Positions 12,701 to 24,600 of a stretch of DNA of 64,000 bases are shown here, one piece after another. This DNA comes from Atherix ibis. Taxonomy: Eukaryota > Arthropoda > Insecta > Diptera > Athericidae. The notes below the pieces were generated by a model. The model was given only the letters and a program-made list of their open reading frames with translations. It was not told the origin of the DNA and did not search any database. The stretch covers positions 558,001 to 622,000 of the forward strand of contig CATQJD010000116.1 in the NCBI GenBank assembly GCA_958298945.1, written 5' to 3'. Each line of letters opens with the position of its first letter. Position 1 is the stretch's first letter. The translations under genes were made by a program, and so were the position numbers.

Positions 12701-15700
12701 AGTAGTATGTTTAAGAGGAATACGAAGTAGTATGTTTAAGTACAATATGAAGTAGTATGTTTAATAGGAATATGAAGTAGTATGTTTAAGATGAATATGA
12801 AGTAGTATGTTTAAGAGGAATATAAAATAGTATGTTTAAGAGGAATATGCAGTAGTATGTTTAAGAGGAATATGAAGTAGTATATTTAAGAGGAATATGA
12901 ATTAGTATGTTTAAGAGGAATATTAAGTAGTACGTTTAAGAGGAATATGAAGTAGTATATTTAAGAGGAATACGAAGCAGTATGTTTAAGAGGAATATGA
13001 AGTAGTATGTTTAAGAGGAATATGAAGTAGTATGTTTAAGAGGAAAATGAAGTAGTATGTTTAAGAGTAATATGAAGTAGTATGTTTAAGAGGAATATGA
13101 AGTAGTATGTTTAAGAGGAATATGAAGCAGTATATTTAAGAGGAATGTGAAGTAGTATATTTAAGAGGAATATGAAGTAGTTTGTTTAAGAGGAATATGA
13201 AGTAGTATATTTAAGAGGAATATGAAGTAGTATGTTTAAGAGGAAAATGAAGTAGTATGTTTAAGAGGAATATGAAGTAGTATGTTTAAGAGGAATATGA
13301 AGTAGTATGTTTAAGATGAATATGAAGTAGTATGCTTAAGAGGAATATGAAGTAGTATATTTAAGAGGAATATAAAGTAGTATGTTTAAGAGGAATATGA
13401 AGCAGTATGTTTAAGAGGAATATGAAGTAGTATATTTAAGTGGAATATGAAGTAGTATGTTTACGAGGAATATGAAGTAGTATGTTTAAGAGGAATATGC
13501 AGTAGTATGTTTAAGAGGAATATGAAGTAGTATGTTTAAGAGGAATATGAAGTAGTATGTTTAAGAGGAATATGAAGTAGTATGTTTAAGAGTAATATGA
13601 AGTAGTATGCTTAAGAGGAATATGAAGTAGTATGTTTAAGAGGAATATGAAGTAGTATGTTTAAGAGGAAAACGAAGTAGTATGTTTAAGAGGAATATGA
13701 AGTAGTATGTTTAAGAGGAATATGAAGTAGTATGTTTAAGAGGAATATGAAGTAGTATGTTTAAGAGGAATATGAAGTAGTATGCTTAAGAGGAATATGA
13801 AGTAGTATGTTTAAGATGAATATGAAGTAGTATGTTTAAGATGAATATGAAGTATTATATTTAAGAGGAATATGAAGCAGTATGTTTAAGAGGAATATGA
13901 AGTAGTATGTTTAAGAGGAATACGAAGTAGTATATTTAAGAGGAATGTGAAGTAGTATGTTGAAGAGGAATATGAAGTAGTATATTTAAGAGGAATATGA
14001 AGTAGTATATTTAAGAGGAATATGAAGTAGTATGCTTAAGAGGAATATGAAGTAGTATATTGAAGAGGAATATAAAGTAGTATACTTAAGAGGAATGTGA
14101 AGTAGTTTGTTTAAGAGGAATATGAAGTAGTATATTTAAGAGGAATATGAAGTAGTATGTTTAAGAGGAATATGAAGTAGTATATTTAAGAGGAATACGA
14201 AGCAGTATGTTTAAGAGGAATATGAAGTAGTATGTTTAAGAGGAATATGAAGTAGTATGTTTAAGAGGAAAATAAAGTAGTATGTTTAAGAGTAATATGA
14301 AGTAGTATGTTTAAGAGGAATATGAAGTAGTATGTTTAAGAGGAATATGAAGCAGTATGTTTAAGAGGAATGCGAAGTAGTATATTTAAGAGGAATATGA
14401 AGTAGTTTGTTTAAGAGGAATATGAAGTAGTATATTTAAGAGGAATATGAAGTAGTATGTTTAAGAGTAAAATGAAGTAGTATGTTTAAGAGGAATATGA
14501 AGTAGTATGTTTAAGAGGAATATGAAGTAGTATGTTTAAGAGGAATATGAAGTAGTATGCTTAAGAGGAATATGAAGTAGTATATTTAAGAGGAATATGA
14601 AGTAGTATGTTTAAGAGGAATATGAAGCAGTATGTTTAAGAGGAATATGAAGTTGTATATTTAAGTGGAATATGAACTTGTATGTTTACGAGGAATATGA
14701 AGTAGTATGTTTAAGAGGAATATGCAGTAGTATGTTTAAGAGGAATATGAAGTAGTATATTTAAGAGGAATATGCAGTAGTATGTTTAAGAGGAATACGA
14801 AGCAGTATGTTTAAGAGGAATATGAAGTAGTATGTTTAAGAGGAATATGAAGTAGTATGTTTAAGAGGAAAATGAAGTAGTATGTTTAAGAGTAATATGA
14901 AGTAGTATGTTTAAGAGGAATATGAAGTAGTATGTTTAAGAGGAATATGAAGCAGTATGTTTAAGAGGAATGTGAAGTAGTATATTTAAGAGGAATATGA
15001 AGTAGTTTGGTTAAGAGGAATATGAAGTAGTATATTTAAGAGGAATATGAAGTAGTATGTTTAAGAGTAATATGAAGTAGTATGTTTAAGAGGAATATGA
15101 AGTAGAATGTTTAAGAGGAATATGAAGCAGTATGTTTAAGAGGAATGTGAAGTAGTATATTTAAGAGGAATATGAAGTAGTTTGTTTAAGAGGAATATGA
15201 AGTAGTATATTTAAGAGGAATATGAAGTAGTATGTTTAAGAGTAAAATGAAGTAGTATGTTTAAGAGGAATATGAAGTAGTATGTTTAAGAGGAATATTA
15301 AGTAGTATGTTTAAGAGGAATATGAAGTAGTATGTTTAAGATGAATATGAAGTATTATATTTAAGAGGAATATGAAGCAGTATGTTTAAGAGGAATATGA
15401 AGTAGTATGTTTAAGAGGAATACGAAGTAGTATATTTAAGAGGAATGTGAAGTAGTATGTTGAAGAGGAATATGAAGTAGTATGCTTAAGAGGAATATGA
15501 AGTAGTATGTTTAAGAGGAATATGAAGTAGTATATTTAAGAGGAATATAAAGTAGTATGTTTAAGAGGAATATGAAGCAGTATGTTTAAGAGGAATATGA
15601 AGTAGTATATTTAAGTGGAATATGAAGTAGTATGTTTACGAGGAATATGAAGTAGTATGTTTAAGAGGAATATGCAGTAGTATGTTTAAGAGGAATATGA

Positions 15701-15729
15701 AGTAGTATGTTTAAGAGGAATATGAAGTA
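9770..15729 (+). repeat. 5,960-bp higher-order block, copy 1
   Basis: First of two tandem copies of a 5,960-bp block (238 x 25 + 10, about 239 units including one 24-mer and one 11-mer). Landmarks and their partners are the linked AAGAATATGAAGAAGTTTG change (9831/15791), the 11-mer (10657/16617), TACAATATG (12741/18701) and TATGAACTTG (14671/20631). Comparing by eye I found some 20-25 base differences and no length difference. The left edge lies near 9770: just before it 9731 reads AATAATATG whereas 15691 reads AGGAATATG. Confidence 0.9.
10657..10667 (+). repeat. 11-bp truncated monomer, copy 7
   Basis: Cassette copy inside the first 5,960-bp block, with its 24-mer near 10606. The preceding unit carries a private TATGCTTAAG change absent from the partner at 16617. 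Confidence 0.92.
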
Positions 15730-18700
15730 GTATGTTTAAGAGGAATATGAAGCAGTATATTTAAGAGGAATGTGAAGTAGTATATTTAAGAAGAATATGA
15801 AGAAGTTTGTTTAAGAGGAATATGAAGTAGTATATTTAAGAGGAATATGAAGTAGTATGTTTAAGAGGAAAATGAAGTAGTATGTTTAAGAGGAATATGA
15901 AGTAGTATGTTTAAGAGGAATATGAAGTAGTATGTTTAAGATGAATATGAAGTAGTATGCTTAAGAGGAATATGAAGTAGTATATTTAAGAGGAATATGC
16001 AGTAGTATGTTTAAGAGGAATATGCAGTAGTATGTTTAAGAGAAATATGAAGTAGTATGTTTAAGAGGAATATGAAGTAGTATGTTTAAGAGGAATATGA
16101 AGTAGTATTTTTAAGAGGAATATGAAGTAGTATGCTTAAGAGAAATATGAAGTAGTATGTTTAAGAGGAATATGAAGTAGTATGTTTAAGAGGAAAACGA
16201 AGTAGTATGTTTAAGAGGAATATGAAGTAGTATGTTTAAGAGGAATATGAAGTAGTATGTTTAAGAGGAATATGAAGTAGTATGTTTAAGAGGAGTATGC
16301 AGTAGTATGTTTACGAGGAATATGAAGTAGTATGTTTAAGAGGAATATGAAGTAGTATGTTTAAGAGGAATATGAAGTAGTATGTTTAAGAGGAATATGA
16401 AGTAGTATATTTAAGAGGAATTTAAAGTAGTATATTTAAGAGGAATATGAAGTAGTATGTTTAAGAGGAATATGAAGTAGTATGTTTAAGAGGAATATGA
16501 AGTAGTATATTTAAGAGGAATATAAAGTAGTTTGTTTAAGACGAATATGAAGTAGTATATTTAAGAGGATATGAAGTAGTATGTTTAAGAGGAATATGAA
16601 GCAGTATGTTTAAGAGGAATATAAAGGGAATATGAAGAAGTATATTTAAGAGGAATATGAAGTAGAACGTTTAAGAGGAATATGAAGTAGTATGTTTAAG
16701 AGGAATATGAAGTAGTATATTTAAGAGGAATATGCAGTAGTATGTTTAAGAGGAATATGAAGTAGTATATTTAAGAGAAATATGAAGTAGTATGTTTAAG
16801 AGGAATATGAAGTAGTATGTTTAAGAGGAATATGAAGTAGTATGTTTAAGAGGAATATGAAGTAGTATGTTTAAGAGGAATATGAAGTAGTATTTTTAAG
16901 AGGAATATGAAGTAGTATGTTTAAGAGGAATATGAAGTAGTTTGTTTAAGAGGAATATGAAGTAGTATATTTAAGAGGAATATGAAGTAGTATGTTTAAG
17001 AGGAATATGAAGTAGTATATTTAAGAGGAATACGAAGCAGTATGTTTAAGAGGAATATGAAGTAGTATGTTTAAGAGGAATATGAAGTAGTATGTTTAAG
17101 AGGAAAATGAAGTAGTATGTTTAAGAGTAATATGAAGTAGTATGTTTAAGAGGAATATGAAGTAGTATGTTTAAGAGGAATATAAAGCAGTATATTTAAG
17201 AGGAATGTGAAGTAGTATATTTAAGAGGAATATGAAGTAGTTTGTTTAAGAGGAATATGAAGTAGTATATTTAAGAGGAATATGAAGTAGTATGTTTAAG
17301 AGGAAAATGAAGTAGTATGTTTAAGAGGAATATGAAGTAGTATGTTCAAGAGGAATATGAAGTAGTATGTTTAAGATGAATATGAAGTAGTATGCTTAAG
17401 AGGAATATGAAGTAGTATATTTAAGAGCAATATAAAGTAGTATGTTTAAGAGGAATATGAAGCAGTATGTTTAAGAGGAACATGAAGTAGTATATTTAAG
17501 TGGAATATGAAGTAGTATGTTTACGAGGAATATGAAGTAGTATGTTTAAGAAGAATATGCAGTAGTATGTTTAAGAGGAATATGAAGTAGTATGTTTAAG
17601 AGGAATATGAAGTAGTATGTTTAAGAGGAATATGAAGTAGTATGTTTAAGAGGAATATGAAGTAGTATGCTTAAGAGGAATATGAAGTAGTATGTTTAAG
17701 AGGAATATGAAGTAGTATGTTTAAGAGGAAAACGAAGTAGTATGTTTAAGAGGAATATGAAGTAGTATGTTTAAGAGGAATATGAAGTAGTATGTTTAAG
17801 AGGAATATGAAGTAGTATGTTTAAGAGGAGTATGCAGTAGTATGTTTAAGAGGAATACGAAGTAGTATATTTAAGTGCAATAAGAAGTAGTATGTTTAAG
17901 AGGAATATGAAGTAGTATGTTTAAGATGAATATGAAGTAGTATGTTTAAGAGGAATATGAAGTAGTATGTTTAAGAGGAATATGCAGTAGTATGTTTAAG
18001 AGGAATATGAAGTAGTATATTTAAGAGGAATATGAAATAGTATGTTTAAGAGGAATATTAAGTAGTACGTTTAAGAGAAATATGAAATAGTATATTTAAG
18101 AGGAATACGAAGCAGTATGTTTAAGAGGAATATGAAGTAGTATGTTTAAGAGGAATATGAAGTAGTATGTTTAAGAGGAATATGAAGTAGTATATTTAAG
18201 AGGAATATGAAGTAGTATGTTTAAGAGGAAAATGAAGTAGTATGATTAAGAGGAATATGAAGTAGTATGTTTAAGAGGAATATGAAGTAGTATGTTTAAG
18301 ATGAATATGAAGTAGTATGCTTAAGAGGAATATGAAGTAGTATATTTAAGAGGAATATGCAGTAGTATGTTTAAGAGGAATATGCAGTAGTATGTTTAAG
18401 AGGAATATGAAGTAGTATGTTTAAGAGGAATATGAAGTAGTATGTTTAAGAGGAATATGAAGTAGTATATTTAAGAGGAATATGAAGTAGTATGCTTAAG
18501 AGGAATATGAAGTAGTATGTTTAAGAGGAATATGAAGTAGTATGTTTAAGAGGAAAACGAAGTAGTATGTTTAAGAGGAATATGAAGTAGTATGTTTAAG
18601 AGGAATATGAAGTAGTATGTTTAAGAGGAATATGAAGTAGTATGTTTAAGAGGAGTATGCAGTAGTATGTTTAAGAGGAATACGAAGTAGTATGTTTAAG

Positions 18701-21690
18701 TACAATATGAAGTAGTATGTTTAATAGGAATATGAAGTAGTATGTTTAAGATGAATATGAAGTAGTATGTTTAAGAGGAATATAAAATAGTATGTTTAAG
18801 AGGAATATGCAGTAGTATGTTTAAGAGGAATATGAAGTAGTATATTTAAGAGGAATATGAAGTAGTATGTTTAAGAGGAATATTAAGTAGTACGTTTAAG
18901 AGGAATATGAAGTAGTATATTTAAGAGGAATACGAAGCAGTATGTTTAAGAGGAATATGAAGTAGTATGTTTAAGAGGAATATGAAGTAGTATGTTTAAG
19001 AGGAAAATGAAGTAGTATGTGTAAGAGTAATATGAAGTAGTATGTTTAAGAGGAATATGAAGTAGTATGTTTAAGAGGAATATGAAGCAGTATATTTAAG
19101 AGGAATGTGAAGTAGTATATTTAAGAGGAATATGAAGTAGTTTGTTTAAGAGGAATATGAAGTAGTATATTTAAGAGGAATATGAAGTAGTATGTTTAAG
19201 AGGAAAATGAAGTAGTATGTTTAAGAGGAATATGAAGTAGTATGTTTAAGTGGAATATGAAGTAGTATGTTTAAGATGAATATGAAGTAGTATGCTTAAG
19301 AGGAATATGAAGTAGTATATTTAAGAGGAATATAAAGTAGTATGTTTAAGAGGAATATGAAGCAGTATGTTTAAGAGGAATATGAAGTAGTATATTTAAG
19401 TGGAATATGAAGTAGTATGTTTACGAGGAATATGAAGTAGTATGTTTAAGAGGAATATGCAGTAGTATGTTTAAGAGGAATATGAAGTAGTATGTTTAAG
19501 AGGAATATGAAGTAGTATGTTTAAGAGGAATATGAAGTAGTATGTTTAAGAGTAATATGAAGTAGTATGCTTAAGAGGAATATGAAGTAGTATGTTTAAG
19601 AGGAATATGAAGTAGTATGTTTAAGAGGAAAACGAAGTAGTATGTTTAAGAGGAATATGAAGTAGTATGTTTAAGAGGAATATGAAGTAGTATGTTTAAG
19701 AGGAATATGAAGTAATATGTTTAAGAGGAATATGAAGTAGTTTGCTTAAGAGGAATATGAAGTAGTATGTTTAAGAGGAATATGAAGTAGTATGTTTAAG
19801 ATGAATATGAAGTATTATATTTAAGAGGAATATGAAGCAGTATGTTTAAGAGGAATATGAAGTAGTATGTTTAAGAGGAATACGAAGTAGTATATTTAAG
19901 AGGAATGTGAAGTAGTATGTTGAAGAGGAATATGAAGTAGTATATTTAAGAGGAATATGAAGTAGTATATTTAAGAGGAATATGAAGTAGTATGCTTAAG
20001 AGGAATATGAAGTAGTATATTGAAGAGGAATATAAAGTAGTATATTTAAGAGGAATATGAAGTAGTTTGTTTAAGAGGAATATGAAGTAGTATATTTAAG
20101 AGGAATATGAAGTAGTATGTTTAAGAGGAATATGAAGTAGTATATTTAAGAGGAATACGAAGCAGTATGTTTAAGAGGAATATGAAGTAGTATGTTTAAG
20201 AGGAATATGAAGTAGTATGTTTAAGAGGAAAATAAAGTAGTATGTTTAAGAGTAATATGAAGTAGTATGTTTAAGAGGAATATGAAGTAGTATGTTTAAG
20301 AGGAATATGAAGCAGTATGTTTAAGAGGAATGCGAAGTAGTATATTTAAGAGGAATATGAAGTAGTTTGTTTAAGAGGAATATGAAGTAGTATATTTAAG
20401 AGGAATATGAAGTAGTATGTTTAAGAGTAAAATGAAGTAGTATGTTTAAGAGGAATATGAAGTAGTATGTTTAAGAGGAATATGAAGTAGTATGTTTAAG
20501 AGGAATATGAAGTAGTATGCTTAAGAGGAATATGAAGTAGTATATTTAAGAGGAATATGAAGTAGTATGTTTAAGAGGAATATGAAGCAGTATGTTTAAG
20601 AGGAATATGAAGTTGTATATTTAAGTGGAATATGAACTTGTATGTTTACGAGGAATATGAAGTAGTATGTTTAAGAGGAATATGCAGTAGTATGTTTAAG
20701 AGGAATATGAAGTAGTATATTTAAGAGGAATATGCAGTAGTATGTTTAAGAGGAATACGAAGCAGTATGTTTAAGAGGAATATGAAGTAGTATGTTTAAG
20801 AGGAATATGAAGTAGTATGTTTAAGAGGAAAATGAAGTAGTATGTTTAAGAGTAATATGAAGTAGTATGTTTAAGAGGAATATGAAGTAGTATGTTTAAG
20901 AGGAATATGAAGCAGTATGTTTAAGAGGAATGTGAAGTAGTATATTTAAGAGGAATATGAAGTAGTTTGGTTAAGAGGAATATGAAGTAGTATATTTAAG
21001 AGGAATATGAAGTAGTATGTTTAAGAGTAATATGAAGTAGTATGTTTAAGAGGAATATGAAGTAGTATGTTTAAGAGGAATATGAAGCAGTATGTTTAAG
21101 AGGAATGTGAAGTAGTATATTTAAGAGGAATATGAAGTAGTTTGTTTAAGAGGAATATGAAGTAGTATATTTAAGAGGAATATGAAGTAGTATGTTTAAG
21201 AGTAAAATGAAGTAGTATGTTTAAGAGGAATATGAAGTAGTATGTTTAAGAGGAATATGAAGTAGTATGTTTAAGAGGAATATGAAGTAGTATGTTTAAG
21301 ATGAATATGAAGTATTATATTTAAGAGGAATATGAAGCAGTATGTTTAAGAGGAATATGAAGTAGTATGTTTAAGAGGAATACGAAGTAGTATATTTAAG
21401 AGGAATGTGAAGTAGTATGTTGAAGAGGAATATGAAGTAGTATGCTTAAGAGGAATATGAAGTAGTATGTTTAAGAGGAATATGAAGTAGTATATTTAAG
21501 AGGAATATAAGGTAGTATGTTTAAGAGGAATATGAAGCAGTATGTTTAAGAGGAATATGAAGTAGTATATTTAAGTGGAATATGAAGTAGTATGTTTACG
21601 AGGAATATGAAGTAGTATGTTTAAGAGGAATATGCAGTAGTATGTTTAAGAGGAATATGAAGTAGTATGTTTAAGAGGAATATGAAGTAG
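15730..21690 (+). repeat. 5,960-bp higher-order block, copy 2
   Basis: Second tandem copy. Private differences from copy 1 include TATTTTTAAG at 16891 (TATGCTTAAG at 10931), TAAGAAG at 17881 (TATGAAG at 11921), TATGATTAAG near 18241 and GTGTAAG near 19019. The junction with copy 1 near 15730 falls inside ordinary monomers, so no unusual sequence marks the exchange point. Its last 2.1 kb also serves as the first copy of the 2,175-bp repeat that follows. Confidence 0.9.
16617..16627 (+). repeat. 11-bp truncated monomer, copy 8 (last)
   Basis: Cassette copy in the second 5,960-bp block, exactly 5,960 bp after copy 7. No further copy of the truncation was seen in the remaining 47 kb. Confidence 0.92.
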
Positions 21691-24600
21691 TATGTTTAAG
21701 AGGAATATGAAGTAGTATGTTTAAGAGTAATATGAAGTAGTATGCTTAAGAGAAATATGAAGTAGTATGTTTAAGAGGAATATGAAGTAGTATGTTTAAG
21801 AGGAAAACGAAGTAGTATGTTTAAGAGGAATATGAAGTAGTATGTTTAAGAGGAATATGAAGTAGTATGTTTAAGAGGAATATGAAGTAGTATGTTTAAG
21901 AGGAATATGAAGTAGTATGCTTAAGAGGAATATGAAGTAGTATGTTTAAGAGGAATATGAAGTAGTATGTTTAAGATGAATATGAAGTATTATATTTAAG
22001 AGGAATATGAAGCAGTATGTTTAAGAGGAATATGAAGTAGTATGTTTAAGAGGAATACGAAGTAGTATATTTAAGAGGAATGTGAAGTAGTATGTTGAAG
22101 AGGAATATGAAGTAGTATATTTAAGAGGAATATGAAGTAGTATATTTAAGAGGAATATGAAGTAGTATGCTTAAGAGGAATATGAAGTAGTATATTGAAG
22201 AGGAATATGAAGTAGTATATTTAAGAGGAATATGAAGTAGTTTGTTTAAGAGGAATATGAAGTAGTATATTTAAGAGGAATATGAAGTAGTATGTTTAAG
22301 AGGAATATGAAGTAGTATATTTAAGAGGAATACGAAGCAGTATGTTTAAGAGGAATATGAAGTAGTATGTTTAAGAGGAATATGAAGTAGTATGTTTAAG
22401 AGGAAAATAAAGTAGTATGTTTAAGAGTAATATGAAGTAGTATGTTTAAGAGGAATATGAAGTAGTATGTTTAAGAGGAATATGAAGCAGTATGTTTAAG
22501 AGGAATGCGAAGTAGTATATTTAAGAGGAATATGAAGTAGTTTGTTTAAGAGGAATATGAAGTAGTATATTTAAGAGTAATATGAAGTAGTATGTTTAAG
22601 AGTAAAATGAAGTAGTATGTTTAAGAGGAATATGAAGTAGTATGTTTAAGAGGAATATGAAGTAGTATGTTTAAGAGGAATATGAAGTAGTATGCTTAAG
22701 AGGAATATGAAGTAGTATATTTAAGAGGAATATGAAGTAGTATGTTTAAGAGGAATATGAAGCAGTATGTTTAAGAGGAATATGAAGTTGTATATTTAAG
22801 TGGAATATGAACTTGTATGTTTACGAGGAATATGAAGTAGTATGTTTAAGAGGAATATGCAGTAGTATGTTTAAGAGGATAATGAAGTAGTATATTTAAG
22901 AGGAATATGCAGTAGTATGTTTAAGAGGCATACGAAGCAGTATGTTTAAGAGTAATATGAAGTAGTATGTTTAAGAGGAATATGAAGTAGTATGTTTAAG
23001 AGGAATATGAAGCAGTATGTTTAAGAGGAATGTGAAGTAGTATATTTAAGAGGAATATGAAGTAGTTTGGTTAAGAGGAATATGAAGTAGTATATTTAAG
23101 AGGAATATGAAGTAGTATGTTTAAGAGTAATATGAAGTAGTATGTTTAAGAGGAATATGAAGTAGTATGTTTAAGAGGAATATGAAGCAGTATGTTTAAG
23201 AGGAATGTGAAGTAGTATATTTAAGAGGAATATGAAGTAGTTTGTTTAAGAGGAATATGAAGTAGTATATTTAAGAGGAATATGAAGTAGTATGTTTAAG
23301 AGTAAAATGAAGTAGTATGTTTAAGAGGAATATGAAGTAGTATGTTTAAGAGGAATATGAAGTAGTATGTTTAAGAGGAATATGAAGTAGTATGTTTAAG
23401 ATGAATATGAAGTATTATATTTAAGAGGAATATGAAGCAGTATGTTTAAGAGGAATATGAAGTAGTATGTTTAAGAGGAATACGAAGTAGTATATTTAAG
23501 AGGAATGTGAAGTAGTATGTTGAAGAGGAATATGAAGTAGTATGCTTAAGAGGAATATGAAGTAGTATGTTTAAGAGGAATATGAAGTAGTATATTTAAG
23601 AGGAATATAAAGTAGTATGTTTAAGAGGAATATGAAGCAGTATGTTTAAGAGGAATATGAAGTAGTATATTTAAGTGGAATATGAAGTAGTATGTTTACG
23701 AGGAATATGAAGTAGTATGTTTAAGAGGAATATGCAGTAGTATGTTTAAGAGGAATATGAAGTAGTATGTTTAAGAGGAATATGAAGTAGTATGTTTAAG
23801 AGGAAAATAAAGTAGTATGTTTAAGAGTAATATGAAGTAGTATGTTTAAGAGGAATATGAAGTAGTATGTTTAAGAGGAATATGAAGCAGTATGTTTAAG
23901 AGGAATGCGAAGTAGTATATTTAAGAGGAATATGAAGTAGTTTGTTTAAGAGGAATATGAAGTAGTATATTTAAGAGTAATATGAAGTAGTATGTTTAAG
24001 AGTAAAATGAAGTAGTATGTTTAAGAGGAATATGAAGTAGTATGTTTAAGAGGAATATGAAGTAGTATGTTTAAGAGGAATATGAAGTAGTATGCTTAAG
24101 AGGAATATGAAGTAGTATATTTAAGAGGAATATGAAGTAGTATGTTTAAGAGGAATATGAAGCAGTATGTTTAAGAGGAATATGAAGTTGTATATTTAAG
24201 TGGAATATGAACTTGTATGTTTACGAGGAATATGAAGTAGTATGTTTAAGAGGAATATGCAGTAGTATGTTTAAGAGGATAATGAAGTAGTATATTTAAG
24301 AGGAATATGCAGTAGTATGTTTAAGAGGAATACGAAGCAGTATGTTTAAGAGTAATATGAAGTAGTATGTTTAAGAGGAATATGAAGTAGTATGTTTAAG
24401 AGGAATATGAAGCAGTATGTTTAAGAGGAATGTGAAGTAGTATATTTAAGAGGAATATGAAGTAGTTTGGTTAAGAGGAATATGAAGTAGTATATTTAAG
24501 AGGAATATGAAGTAGTATGTTTAAGAGTAATATGAAGTAGTATGTTTAAGAGGAATATGAAGTAGTATGTTTAAGAGGAATATGAAGCAGTATGTTTAAG

